A DNA stretch of 64,000 bases from contig NZ_JH601088.1 in assembly GCF_000245755.1 (NCBI RefSeq), forward strand, positions 99,594 to 163,593, in the 5' to 3' direction. A program made the translations under genes and the position numbers. This document shows positions 44,732-54,091 of the stretch, piece by piece. How positions within the stretch are numbered: position 1 is the stretch's first letter; each line of letters opens with the position of its first letter. This DNA is from Helcococcus kunzii ATCC 51366 (lineage in GTDB: Bacteria; Bacillota; Clostridia; Tissierellales; Peptoniphilaceae). Under the pieces are notes generated by a model. It was not told the DNA's origin and did no database searches. It saw only the letters and a program-made list of their open reading frames with translations.

Positions 44732-45854
44732 ATTAAAAAAACTATTTTCTAATCAATTATTTGCTACAACAATAGCTCTAATATTAGGATTTATAGTTTC
44801 AGGATTTGTACTATTAGCTATAGGAAAAAATCCAATTTCAGTATATATTGGCATGTTTTCAGGAGTATTTGGAAATCCAAGAAATATTGCTGAAACAATA
44901 ATCAAAGCAACTCCAATTATCATAACTGGTGCATCTATTGCTTTTGCATTTAAGACAGGATTATTTAATATAGGTGCAGAAGGACAATATATTGTTGGGT
45001 TTGTTGCAGCTGGTATTGTTGGTATTTTAGTGGATTTACCTTCAATTATCCAAATACCTTTACTGCTTATTGTGGGTATGGTAGCAGGGATGCTATTTGG
45101 TGGTTTATCAGGACTTTTAAAGGCGAAATTCGGTGTGCACGAAGTTATTTCTGGGATTATGTTAAACTGGATAGCATTTTATTTACAAATGTATGTATCA
45201 TTGAGTTCACCATTGTTTATAAAAGAAACTTCAGGAACTGCACCGATCAATGTTTCGGGACAAATAAAATTATTTGCAGCACAAAAAGCTGCAGGTGATT
45301 ATTCTGAATTAGTAAAAGTCCCAGTTATTGGACCAATATTAGGACGTACAGACATTAACTATGGGATATTTGTTGCATTGATAGTAATATTTGTTTTACA
45401 TTTTATCATTAAAAAGACAACTTTAGGTTATCAGTTAAGAGCGGTAGGTTTCAATAAACACGCTGCTGAATTTGCTGGTATCAATGTAAATAAAAATATT
45501 ATTAGATCAATGGCGATAGCTGGTGCAGTTGCTGGATTAGCAGGAGCTGTAAATATTATGGCTATTTCACCACATAAGATTAACTCAATAGCTATGTTTG
45601 AAAATTACGGATTTGATGGGCTTTCAGTAGCTTTAATGGCGGGATCTTCAATACCTGGTGTAGTGTTATCATCATTACTATTCTCTATATTGAAAATTGG
45701 TGGAAATGTAATGCAATTAAACACAGGAGCACCTTCAGAATTAATTTCTGTATTAATAGGTATAATAATCTTCTTTATAGCGTTGGCAAATATTTTACCA
45801 GTTTTAGCGGATAAAATAGCAAGTAGAAAAGTGAAGGAGAAGAAGAATGAATAA
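44718..45854 (+). CDS. Nucleoside ABC transporter permease (NupP/YufP-like)
   Basis: 378 residues with about 9-10 membrane segments of the BPD_transp_2 type. Typical blocks are IGAEGQYIVGFVAAG, GVHEVISGIMLNWIAFYL, and YQLRAVGFNKHAAEFAGIN. It forms half of the membrane channel with the next gene's product and overlaps that gene by 8 bp. Confidence 0.94.
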   Translation: MKENKLKKLFSNQLFATTIALILGFIVSGFVLLAIGKNPISVYIGMFSGVFGNPRNIAETIIKATPIIITGASIAFAFKTGLFNIGAEGQYIVGFVAAGIVGILVDLPSIIQIPLLLIVGMVAGMLFGGLSGLLKAKFGVHEVISGIMLNWIAFYLQMYVSLSSPLFIKETSGTAPINVSGQIKLFAAQKAAGDYSELVKVPVIGPILGRTDINYGIFVALIVIFVLHFIIKKTTLGYQLRAVGFNKHAAEFAGINVNKNIIRSMAIAGAVAGLAGAVNIMAISPHKINSIAMFENYGFDGLSVALMAGSSIPGVVLSSLLFSILKIGGNVMQLNTGAPSELISVLIGIIIFFIALANILPVLADKIASRKVKEKKNE

Positions 45855-46719
45855 TATAACAACAATCATTGCAATTACAATCATGTATTCTACTGCTTTA
45901 ATTTTTGGTGGTTTAGGTGGCATGATTTCAGAAAGATCTGGTGTTGTAAACATCGGAATAGAAGGAATGATGTCAATCGGAGCGTTCACCGGTGCAGCAG
46001 TTGGCTATGCAACAGCAAATCCATGGATTGGATTTTTAGCTGGTGGTTTAGCAGGTGCTTTATTTGGTCTTTTGCATGCAATAGCATCTGTAACTTTTAG
46101 AGCAAATCAAACTGTTTCCGGTGTTGCTATTAATATGTTAGGATCTGGTTCGGCACTATTCTTATCCAAAATAATTTTTGGTAAAGCGGATACTCCAATT
46201 TTAGAAAAGAAATTACCAGTGATTTTTAAAATCCCTTCAACTGCAATTATTGCACTTTTGCTGATGATATTTTTATGGGTTTTCATCTATAAGACAAAAT
46301 GGGGATTGAGATTAAGAGCGGTAGGAGAGCACCCAGCAGCTGCAGATACATTAGGTATTAATGTTTATCGTACTAGATATTTAGCTGTTATAACTTCTGG
46401 ATTTTTATCTGGATTAGGTGGAGCATCCGTTACAATGTCTCTTGTATCAAACTATTCACCAACAGCCATTGCGGGACAAGGATTTATCGCTTTGGCAGCT
46501 GTAATCTTTGGTAAATGGACACCTCATGGAACATTCGGTGCAGCAATATTATTTGGTTTTGCACAAGCATTAACAGTAATTTTAGGTGGTAAATCTGTTA
46601 TACCTTCTGAATTTATCTCAATGATTCCATATGTATTAACATTAGTAGTATTAGTATTTTTAGGTAAATCAGAAGCGCCAAAAGCAGACGGTGTACCATA
46701 TGTAAAAGGAGCTAGATAA
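45847..46719 (+). CDS. Nucleoside ABC transporter permease (NupQ/YufQ-like)
   Basis: 290 residues with about 8 membrane segments. [20 protein letters not shown] at the N terminus, [13 protein letters not shown] and [19 protein letters not shown] are diagnostic of this permease family. It is the second half of the channel. Its stop and the start of deoC share a base, so import and catabolism are produced together. Confidence 0.94.
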   Translation: MNNITTIIAITIMYSTALIFGGLGGMISERSGVVNIGIEGMMSIGAFTGAAVGYATANPWIGFLAGGLAGALFGLLHAIASVTFRANQTVSGVAINMLGSGSALFLSKIIFGKADTPILEKKLPVIFKIPSTAIIALLLMIFLWVFIYKTKWGLRLRAVGEHPAAADTLGINVYRTRYLAVITSGFLSGLGGASVTMSLVSNYSPTAIAGQGFIALAAVIFGKWTPHGTFGAAILFGFAQALTVILGGKSVIPSEFISMIPYVLTLVVLVFLGKSEAPKADGVPYVKGAR

Positions 46720-47384
46720 TGAATATTAAAGAAATTTTAAGTAAAGCAGATCATACTCAACTTAAACAAACAGCTACTTGGGATGATATAAAAAAATTAA
46801 TCGATGAAGCTGTAGAGTATAAGACAGCATCAGTATGCATTCCTGCTTCATATATAAAAAAATCAAAAGAATATATCGGTGATAAATTAGTTTTATGTAC
46901 TGTTATTGGTTTTCCAAATGGGTATTCAACAACAAAAACTAAAGTTTTTGAAACAAAAGATGCAATCGAAAATGGTGCGACAGAAATTGATATGGTTATA
47001 AATATCAATGAACTAAAAAATGGCAATTATGAATATGTTTTAAATGAAATTAAAGAAATTAAAGAAGCGTGTGGAGATTTAATCTTAAAAGTAATTATCG
47101 AAACAGCTCTATTAACTGAAGAAGAAAAAATAAAAATGTGTGAGATAGTTTCTAAATCAGGAGCAGACTACATCAAGACTTCTACAGGTTTTTCTACAGG
47201 TGGAGCAACATTTGAGGATGTTGAATTATTTAATAAACATGTAGAAGATCACGTTAAGATAAAAGCTGCGGGTGGGATTTCCACTTTAGAAGATGCACAA
47301 AAATTTATTGAACTTGGTGCAGACAGATTAGGTACAAGTAGATTAGTTAAATTAGCTAGAAATGAGCAAGCTGAAGGATATTAA
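46719..47384 (+). CDS. deoC: Deoxyribose-phosphate aldolase DeoC
   Basis: 221 residues. The Schiff-base lysine is Lys153 in YIKTSTGF; Lys182 in IKAAGG and Asp91 in EIDMVINI complete the active site. It cleaves 2-deoxyribose-5-phosphate to glyceraldehyde-3-phosphate and acetaldehyde, so the sugar of imported deoxynucleosides enters glycolysis. A phosphopentomutase (deoB), needed to link it to Pdp, is not in the window. Confidence 0.97.
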   Translation: MNIKEILSKADHTQLKQTATWDDIKKLIDEAVEYKTASVCIPASYIKKSKEYIGDKLVLCTVIGFPNGYSTTKTKVFETKDAIENGATEIDMVININELKNGNYEYVLNEIKEIKEACGDLILKVIIETALLTEEEKIKMCEIVSKSGADYIKTSTGFSTGGATFEDVELFNKHVEDHVKIKAAGGISTLEDAQKFIELGADRLGTSRLVKLARNEQAEGY

Positions 47385-47385
47385 T

Positions 47386-47796
47386 ATGATTAAAGAAGAT
47401 ATAAGAATGGCGTTAGAATATTTAAAAAATTCTGATGCCCCTTATTCAAATTTTAATGTTGCTGCTGTTTTAACTGATATCAATGATAATAAATTTGTTG
47501 GTGTAAATGTAGAAACTATATCTCTTACTTCAAATGTGTGTGCAGAGAGAAATGCTATTTTTACTGCAATTACAGAAGGTTCAAAAAAGTTTAAAAGAGT
47601 TGTTATAGTAGGCGGGAAAAATGGTAAAGTAACAAGCTATACACCTCCATGTGGCGTGTGTAGACAAATGTTACGTGATTACTGTGATCCCGAAACTTTC
47701 GATGTTGTGATAGCTATTGATGAAGATAATTATCAAGAATTTAAATTAAAAGACTTACTGCCACATTCATTTGGACCTGAAAATTTAGAGGATTAA
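47386..47796 (+). CDS. cdd: Cytidine deaminase
   Basis: 136 residues. The start at 47386 is preferred over an in-frame ATG at 47362, because GAAGG lies 8 bp upstream and the length is then normal. Zinc ligands are Cys52, Cys89 and Cys92 (CAE and PCxxC motifs), with Glu54 as proton shuttle. It converts cytidine and deoxycytidine to uridine and deoxyuridine, the substrates of the next enzyme. Confidence 0.96.
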   Translation: MIKEDIRMALEYLKNSDAPYSNFNVAAVLTDINDNKFVGVNVETISLTSNVCAERNAIFTAITEGSKKFKRVVIVGGKNGKVTSYTPPCGVCRQMLRDYCDPETFDVVIAIDEDNYQEFKLKDLLPHSFGPENLED

Positions 47797-47799
47797 ATT

Positions 47800-49122
47800 A
47801 TGAGAATGTTAGATATTATTGAAAAAAAGAAACATGGTATTGAATTAAATCCAGAAGAAATAAAATTTTTTATAAATGGATTTGTTAATGAAGAAATACC
47901 AGATTACCAAGTGTCAGCTTTACTTATGGCAATATATTTTAAGGGAATGACAGAAAGAGAAACTCTTGAATTTACGCTTGCTGTGAGAGATAGTGGAGAT
48001 GTTGTTGATCTTTCATCTATAAAAGGAATTAAAGTTGACAAACATAGTACTGGTGGAGTAGGTGACAAAACTACATTGGTTATTGCCCCTATAATCGCTT
48101 CATTAGGTGCTAAAATTGCGAAAATGTCAGGCAGAGGACTTGGACATACTGGAGGCACAATTGATAAAATGGAATCCATTCCAGGTCTAAAAACAGACAT
48201 TCCTGCTGATAAATTTATTGATATGGTAAATGAGATTGGTGTATCAGTAATTGGTCAAACAGGTAATCTAGCCCCTGCTGACAAAAAATTATATGCATTG
48301 CGTGATGTGACTGCAACAGTTGACAGCATTCCGCTTATTGCTGGTTCAATTATGTCTAAAAAATTAGCCGCAGGAAGTGATGCGATATTATTAGATGTTA
48401 AGACTGGTTCAGGTGCGTTTATGAAGACTTTAGATGATGCCATTGAACTTGCACAAGAAATGGTTAATATCGGAGAAAATGCTGGTAAAAAGACAATAGC
48501 TTTGATTACTGAAATGGACATTCCACTAGGATATAATATTGGAAACACATTGGAAATAATGGAAGTTATTGAAACTTTAAAAGGCCATGGACCAAAAGAT
48601 TTAACTGATGTGTGTATAGAACTTGCTTCAAATCTAGCTTATATGGCTGAAATTGATACACTTGAAAATTGTAAAACAAGAGTAAAAGAAGTTATAGAAA
48701 ACGGAAAAGCCTTTGAAACTTTCGTGAAATTTGTGGAAGCACAAGGTGGAGATATTTCTTATATACAAGATGTAAATAAGTTTGAAAAAGCTAAATTTGA
48801 ACATGAAGTAAAAATAAAATCTTCTGGATATGTTTATGAAATGGAGACTGAAAAGATTGGTATTTCATCAGTTTTATTAGGTGCTGGTAGAAAAACAAAA
48901 GAATATGCAATCGACTTTGCTGCAGGCATAAAGTTAGTTAAGAAAACAGGGGATGAAGTCAAAGAAAATGATACTATAGCAATCCTATATACAAATAATG
49001 AATCTGCAATAAAAGAAGCAGAAACATTGCTATTAGAAGCATATACTTTATCAAATGAAAAACCTGAACTTGAGCCTTTAATATTGGCGAGAGTAAGCAA
49101 AGATGATGTAGTGAAATATTAG
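47800..49122 (+). CDS. pdp: Pyrimidine-nucleoside phosphorylase
   Basis: 440 residues. The family signature is KVDKHSTGGVGDKTTL, followed by SGRGLGHTGGTIDKMESIPG and SKKLAAGSDAILLDVKTGSGAFMK. It splits uridine, deoxyuridine or thymidine with phosphate into base and (deoxy)ribose-1-phosphate. It is the last gene of the nucleoside uptake and catabolism operon and is followed by a strong hairpin. Confidence 0.96.
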   Translation: MRMLDIIEKKKHGIELNPEEIKFFINGFVNEEIPDYQVSALLMAIYFKGMTERETLEFTLAVRDSGDVVDLSSIKGIKVDKHSTGGVGDKTTLVIAPIIASLGAKIAKMSGRGLGHTGGTIDKMESIPGLKTDIPADKFIDMVNEIGVSVIGQTGNLAPADKKLYALRDVTATVDSIPLIAGSIMSKKLAAGSDAILLDVKTGSGAFMKTLDDAIELAQEMVNIGENAGKKTIALITEMDIPLGYNIGNTLEIMEVIETLKGHGPKDLTDVCIELASNLAYMAEIDTLENCKTRVKEVIENGKAFETFVKFVEAQGGDISYIQDVNKFEKAKFEHEVKIKSSGYVYEMETEKIGISSVLLGAGRKTKEYAIDFAAGIKLVKKTGDEVKENDTIAILYTNNESAIKEAETLLLEAYTLSNEKPELEPLILARVSKDDVVKY

Positions 49123-49182
49123 GATCTATAGAAAATAGTTGGAAATAACTATCATTTTTTGAAACATATTATATATAAAGAT

Positions 49183-49225
49183 AAAGGAGCTATTGCAAAA
49201 TTTTTTGCAGTAGCTCCTTTTCTCT
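49183..49225. terminator. Bidirectional terminator between convergent operons
   Basis: AAAGGAGCTA/TAGCTCCTTT (49183-49192 and 49211-49220), with the inner stem TGCAAAA/TTTTGCA. It serves pdp on the plus strand and the GT-C gene on the minus strand. Confidence 0.9.
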
Positions 49226-49230
49226 ATTTA

Positions 49231-50745
49231 TTAAATTTTCTTTAGTCTTTTATATAGATTTGATTGTAAAAATTTTTCATGTAAATCTATTATAGCTTCT
49301 ATGGCAACTGGGATAAGCATTATGACATATGTGTAGACATACTGGCTTTTTGTTTCCCAGAACAGGTGAAATACTGTACCACCCACGAAGTATATTATAA
49401 ATAATGATAAATTATTTTTGTGAAGATTCTTTTTCAATAAATATATTAAACTTCCTAGATATAATAGTACGGTAATGGACTTCATATAATGATAATTCGC
49501 CCAATATATCGTACCTTCATAATAAATAGATTGGATTATTTTATTTTGACTTGATTGACCATATCTTGGTAATGGACCACTCCAAATTGATTGGAATGTA
49601 GGATCTGCCCAAGTTGAAAGATGTTTTGTACCAAAAAAGCCTAAACCATAAAGTGGATTATGTATAAATTTATTGAAATTATCTTTCACTTTTTCTTTGC
49701 CAATTTCTGCAGCTTTATCTAAATCATAATCTACATTCTCAAGTACTATACGCGTATAATTATTGTACCATCCTGGTCCTGGATATAGATTTGTAGGATC
49801 AGTACCCATTGCTAACCATAAGATTTTTGGCATGCCTTTTGAAACTTTTACGCCAGTTATGTGTTCCGTTAATGAATTCATGCCAAATGTAAAAGTTTTA
49901 CTAATTACTAAAAAGCTGATTAAAAATACGATTGGTAAAATCTTTTTGTTTTTGTCCGAAGTTAACCATAAATATAAGAAGGCAGCTATAACCATTATTA
50001 TAAAATTATTTCTAATAATAACAGCGATAGAAAATAGTATTATAGAAGAAATAAGTCTATAAATACTGCCATTTTTTTTATAACTTAGTAAAAGATAAAG
50101 CCCATTAATCATAAAGAAAAATCCTGGAATTAGATTGTATGCAAATGCAATAAAAAATAGTTGTTGTGTAAATGCAAATGATAGATAAATTGCTAATAGA
50201 TTTTTTCTTTTATCAGAATTTCCCAAAATATCAACAATTTTATATATCATAAAATTAATTATGATAATTTCTACAAGATTTACTGAAAATATGATTTTGC
50301 TTTTATCTACAATGCTTGTAATTAAGTAAATATAATAGACTAATCCATGCTGATGAGGGTAGAAATTCATATAGTTTTTAGGTTGAAAGAAACCATAATA
50401 ATCATGCCTCATATCTCTAACCGTTTTATATACTGCTCCGGCATCAGCTCTTAATAATGAACTAATATTAATTATTAAATATATGCCAACGAGTAAATAA
50501 ATGATGGCGAGGGATATAAATAGCTTTTTCTCACTTATTTTATTTGAGTATTTTAATATGAAATGAAGGAAAATTAAATGTAATAGAAAAAATACTATCC
50601 AATGATAATTAAATGAAATATATCCTACAGCTTCATTTATTCTTATCCTAATTGAGGCAAAAGAAAAAAAGCCTAGAAGAAGGATAAGGGCAAATATTGT
50701 AAGATAATTTGAAATGTTATTAAATAGTTTTTTTATTTTTTCCAT
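49231..50745 (-). CDS. Multi-membrane GT-C-type glycosyltransferase-like protein
   Basis: 504 residues with about 12 membrane segments. An acidic residue pair (RADAGAVYKTVRDM) in the first large external loop, and the His-containing YPHQHGLVYYIYL after it, recall GT-C enzymes that use polyprenyl-phosphate sugars. The next gene upstream encodes a GtrB-like enzyme that would make such a donor. The two lie 2 bp apart. I cannot name the acceptor. Confidence 0.78.
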   Translation of the reverse strand: MEKIKKLFNNISNYLTIFALILLLGFFSFASIRIRINEAVGYISFNYHWIVFFLLHLIFLHFILKYSNKISEKKLFISLAIIYLLVGIYLIINISSLLRADAGAVYKTVRDMRHDYYGFFQPKNYMNFYPHQHGLVYYIYLITSIVDKSKIIFSVNLVEIIIINFMIYKIVDILGNSDKRKNLLAIYLSFAFTQQLFFIAFAYNLIPGFFFMINGLYLLLSYKKNGSIYRLISSIILFSIAVIIRNNFIIMVIAAFLYLWLTSDKNKKILPIVFLISFLVISKTFTFGMNSLTEHITGVKVSKGMPKILWLAMGTDPTNLYPGPGWYNNYTRIVLENVDYDLDKAAEIGKEKVKDNFNKFIHNPLYGLGFFGTKHLSTWADPTFQSIWSGPLPRYGQSSQNKIIQSIYYEGTIYWANYHYMKSITVLLYLGSLIYLLKKNLHKNNLSLFIIYFVGGTVFHLFWETKSQYVYTYVIMLIPVAIEAIIDLHEKFLQSNLYKRLKKI

Positions 50746-50747
50746 TG

Positions 50748-51728
50748 TTAAATCCTGAAATCACTGTTGCTACTACTATTTTCATAAGTTCTTTCTGAGA
50801 TGATATATCGAGGTCTTGATTTTGTTTCCATATATGTTTTTCCAACATATTCACCAATTACACCTAATGAAATTAATTGCATACCGCCTAAAATTGATAC
50901 TATACAAATTAATGAAGCCCAACCACTTACTGTCTTTCCTAGTAAATAGCTTATGATTGCCCATATAACTCCAATAAATCCTAAAATACTTATTAATAAT
51001 CCGGTACTGGTCACCATTCTGATAGGTTTAATAGATAAGCTTGTTATCCCATCGGCTGCTAAGCTTATCATTTTAAAGAATGGATAATGGCTTTCTCCTG
51101 CCATTCTCTCATTTCTCTTGTAATATACAGATGTTGATTTGAAACCAATTAGAGGAATAAGTCCTCTTAAAAATAGGTTTACTTCTTTATAATTTGCAAA
51201 TTCGTCTAATACTCTTTTACTTATCAGCCTATAATCAGCATGATTATAGATGATTTCTGCGCCTAGTTTATTTAGGATTTTATAATAAGTTTGTGCTGTG
51301 AATCTTTTGAAGAATGTATCAGTAGAACGATCGTCTCTTACTCCATAAACGACTTCATTGCCATTGTGATATTCTTCAATCATTTTATCTATTGCATTTA
51401 TATCATCTTGACCATCACAATCTATTGAAATGGTAATATCTGCGTATTTTTTTGCTTCCATTAATCCTGCCAAAACAGCATTTTGATGTCCACGGTTACG
51501 ACTTTGACAGAGGCCTTCAAAATGAACTTCTTGTTTTGAAAGGTTTTTAATGATTTCCCACGTTTCATCTTTTGATCCATCATTAACAAATAAAATTTTA
51601 CTATTATCTGAAATTTTTCCTTCTGAAATTAATGTTTTTAATTTAGCTAAAAATAAAGGGGCTGTGATAGGTAATACTTTTTCTTCGTTGTAACAGGGTA
51701 TCACGAGCCATAAAACTGTGTTTTTCAT
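50748..51728 (-). CDS. GtrB-like polyprenyl-phosphate glycosyltransferase (GT2)
   Basis: 326 residues. The GT-A domain has LVIPCYNEEKVLP, VNDGSKDET and SIDCDGQDD, and GHQNAVLAGL is typical of GtrB/YkcC. Two C-terminal membrane helices lie at about 230-255 and 265-290. It should move glucose or another hexose from a nucleotide to undecaprenyl phosphate. It is transcribed with the GT-C gene. AAGGAT precedes the ATG. Confidence 0.92.
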   Translation of the reverse strand: MKNTVLWLVIPCYNEEKVLPITAPLFLAKLKTLISEGKISDNSKILFVNDGSKDETWEIIKNLSKQEVHFEGLCQSRNRGHQNAVLAGLMEAKKYADITISIDCDGQDDINAIDKMIEEYHNGNEVVYGVRDDRSTDTFFKRFTAQTYYKILNKLGAEIIYNHADYRLISKRVLDEFANYKEVNLFLRGLIPLIGFKSTSVYYKRNERMAGESHYPFFKMISLAADGITSLSIKPIRMVTSTGLLISILGFIGVIWAIISYLLGKTVSGWASLICIVSILGGMQLISLGVIGEYVGKTYMETKSRPRYIISERTYENSSSNSDFRI

Positions 51729-51869
51729 AATCTATCCTTAATATTTATTAATATAATAATTGTACCATATTAATTATGATAAAAAAACTAAATTATTATT
51801 AAAATTAGATAAAAATATTAGAGAAAAATATTAATGTAGTTAAATAAATTAAGTTTCAATAAAAATATA

Positions 51870-51898
51870 TTGTAAAACAATAAAACATTTGATATAAT
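51870..51898 (+). promoter_or_regulatory. Promoter of the DUF2975 gene
   Basis: TTGTAA (51870-51875), a 17-bp spacer and TATAAT (51893-51898). Confidence 0.75.
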
Positions 51899-51921
51899 TT
51901 CACTATATATGGAGGTTGAAA

Positions 51922-52434
51922 ATGTCAAAAAATAGCTCATTTACAGATGGAAAAATGCAAAAATCACTTCTTAATTTAAAATACTTAGCGTATTTATTTA
52001 TTTTTATTGTTGTTGCCGTAGGAGTCGGATGTAATACTTACTTTGGTTATCAAATTATACAGAGTGAAAAATATGATAAATATTTAGTTCATACTATTGT
52101 GTGGATGATTTCAATATATTTTGTTACTTTCATGATAATTTTAGGTATAAAAGATGTATTATTGATGCTTAAAAACTTATCAAAAGGCAATATCTTTACA
52201 CATGAAAATGCTGAGATTTTAAGAAAAGTTGATAAAAAATTATTGATAACACTTATCTTTTCTATAATCATAAATATAATTATGGCTATAACAGGCTTTT
52301 CAAATATTCAATTTATGTTTTTATGGTTAGTGTTTATCGGTTTTCTTTTGGCTGGTCATATTTTAGTTAATCCTTTGGCTTTGTTGGTTGAGAAAAGTGC
52401 AGATATGCAATTAGAAATGGATTTGACAATATGA
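51922..52434 (+). CDS. DUF2975-family membrane protein (YoaS-like)
   Basis: About 170 residues from the ATG at 51922, which has TGGAGG 7 bp before it; an upstream in-frame TTG overlaps that site. Four membrane segments are seen (about 22-45, 60-82, 108-130 and 133-155). DUF2975 proteins are nearly always encoded next to a small YozG-type regulator, as here. The pair probably forms a membrane-linked switch whose signal is unknown. Confidence 0.87.
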   Translation: MSKNSSFTDGKMQKSLLNLKYLAYLFIFIVVAVGVGCNTYFGYQIIQSEKYDKYLVHTIVWMISIYFVTFMIILGIKDVLLMLKNLSKGNIFTHENAEILRKVDKKLLITLIFSIIINIIMAITGFSNIQFMFLWLVFIGFLLAGHILVNPLALLVEKSADMQLEMDLTI

Positions 52435-52643
52435 TAATGATAAATTTAGATGTTATGCTAGCAAAAAGAAAAATGTCTGTTACAGAGCTATCGGAAAAAG
52501 TTGGTATTACAATTTCAAATATCTCTATATTAAAAAATAATAAAGCTAAGGCTATAAGATTTGAAACTTTAAATGCTATTTGTGAGGTTTTAGACTGTCA
52601 GCCAGCTGATATAATGGAGTACATTCCTGATGACGAAGATTAA
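52431..52643 (+). CDS. YozG-like small HTH regulator
   Basis: 70 residues, almost only a Cro/C1-type helix-turn-helix (MSVTELSEKVGITISNISILKN, broken here after 22 positions; recognition helix SNISILKN), ending CEVLDCQPADIMEYIPDDED. It overlaps the DUF2975 gene by 4 bp (ATGA) and the GtrA gene by 14 bp, so it is translated with both. It probably regulates its own operon. Confidence 0.9.
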   Translation: MIMINLDVMLAKRKMSVTELSEKVGITISNISILKNNKAKAIRFETLNAICEVLDCQPADIMEYIPDDED

Positions 52644-53058
52644 AGAATTAATTAAATATTATTATGAAAAATATAAAAGTCAAATTTTATATATATTTTT
52701 CGGAGCTATTACAACCTTTATCAATATAATTTCATATTATGTATGTTTTAACGTTTTAGGAATTTCAAATGTTGTAAGTACAATTATTGCTTGGATATTT
52801 GCAGTAATATTTGCATTTATTACAAATAAAATATGGGTTTTCGAAAGTAAATCCTGGGATCCAGAAATAGCGATAAAAGAGTTAGTTTCATTTATTTCCG
52901 TGAGATTATTGACTGGTCTATTCGATTTAGCGATTATGTATATTGGGGTAGATGTATTGAATTTTAATGGAATGTTAATGAAGATATTATCAAATATATT
53001 TGTACTGATTGCAAATTATGTAGGCTCAAAATTATTTATATTTAAGTCCACAAAATAA
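52630..53058 (+). CDS. GtrA-family membrane protein
   Basis: 142 residues with four membrane helices. FGAITTFINIISYYVCFNVLG, FITNKIWVFESKSWD and the ending NYVGSKLFIFKS are typical of GtrA/DPMS3-like proteins, thought to flip polyprenyl-phosphate sugars. Its gene follows the HTH gene, close to but opposite the GtrB/GT-C pair, so the three may work as one glycosylation set. Confidence 0.92.
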   Translation: MTKIKELIKYYYEKYKSQILYIFFGAITTFINIISYYVCFNVLGISNVVSTIIAWIFAVIFAFITNKIWVFESKSWDPEIAIKELVSFISVRLLTGLFDLAIMYIGVDVLNFNGMLMKILSNIFVLIANYVGSKLFIFKSTK

Positions 53059-53073
53059 ATTTTCAAATTAATG

Positions 53074-53128
53074 ACTGGAGCTGTTGCAGAATAACTTATT
53101 GGTTATCCTGTAACAGCCCCAGTTTTTT
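53074..53128 (+). terminator. Terminator after the GtrA gene
   Basis: ACTGG...CTGTTGCAG pairs with CTGTAACAG...CCAGT (53074 to 53123), followed by a T6 tail. It shares GGAGCT-(A/G)-TTGCA with the terminator at 49183. Confidence 0.88.
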
Positions 53129-53235
53129 AATTTATTTAACAAATAAAAAAACTGTAAATATACACACTTCTAATTAGTATTGGTTAATTTTATGATAATA
53201 ACTTAATAGATATGCTAGCATAAAAACGCGAATAG

Positions 53236-53244
53236 TGTTATAAT
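53236..53244 (+). promoter_or_regulatory. Extended -10 promoter of the Yip1-like gene
   Basis: TGTTATAAT (53236-53244), about 50 bp before the start; the -35 is weak or absent. Confidence 0.55.
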
Positions 53245-53294
53245 TTTGTTGATTGATAATTTTTTATCACTTAATAAAATAAAAGGAGACAGGA

Positions 53295-54089
53295 ATGGAC
53301 GAAAGAGACAAATATAATTTTGAAACTGAGGAAAATAGAGAGGAGTTTACAGAAGAAAGAGTTGAAAACTTAGATCAATCTACAAATTCTTCTCATAGCA
53401 ATACCAACAAGACAGAAGATTTATCAAATGGGGCAGTTGCTGTATTTGCTGAAATAATTGCAAAAGCAAAAGCTTGGTTTTCAGAAAGACCAATATCTGC
53501 ATTTTCAGGTAAGTTATCAAAAGGAGCTACTTTTACGATACTAGGGATAAATATTTTTGTAATGGTAGTCACATTTATATTGAGTGTTAATTCAACAATC
53601 TCATCATTTTTACCATTTAATATTGATTCAAGTTCAGCATTATTATTCCCATCATTAGTTATTTTAATTGCATTTTATTTAATGCTGGCTTTGACAATTA
53701 AGGTTATTGCAGTGACAGTAAAATCACCAAAATCTAGCTATATGTCTGCATTGGAATTAATTGCTATAAATACTATTCCTTCATTTGTTTTAGGAACAAT
53801 TGGCTTTTTATTAGGATTTATTTTTGCGCCACTTTCAATGATGGTAATGTTTGTATCTTTAATTACAAACTTAATTGGTTTATATCTAGGTTTCCAAAAA
53901 TATCTTGGTATGCCTGAAAAATCACCATTCTGGCCATTTGCAATTGGATTATTGATATTTGCAATTATATTTTCAATTTTCTTTACTATTTTATCTATAA
54001 CTCTAATAGGAAGTAGTATAGCAAATAATGTAAATCGTCTAAGACATAGTGATTTTCCAAGCGAATTTCCAAGTGGATTTGGGTGGTAG
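53295..54089 (+). CDS. Multi-membrane protein, Yip1-like
   Basis: 264 residues. A hydrophilic acidic N terminus of ~60 residues is followed by five or six membrane segments from about residue 70 (FTILGINIFVMVVTFIL, then LVILIAFYLMLALTIKVIAV). The overall form resembles Yip1-family proteins. It overlaps or abuts a lipoprotein gene: its TAG lies within that gene's ribosome region. Function unknown. Confidence 0.65.
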   Translation: MDERDKYNFETEENREEFTEERVENLDQSTNSSHSNTNKTEDLSNGAVAVFAEIIAKAKAWFSERPISAFSGKLSKGATFTILGINIFVMVVTFILSVNSTISSFLPFNIDSSSALLFPSLVILIAFYLMLALTIKVIAVTVKSPKSSYMSALELIAINTIPSFVLGTIGFLLGFIFAPLSMMVMFVSLITNLIGLYLGFQKYLGMPEKSPFWPFAIGLLIFAIIFSIFFTILSITLIGSSIANNVNRLRHSDFPSEFPSGFGW

Positions 54090-54091
54090 AT

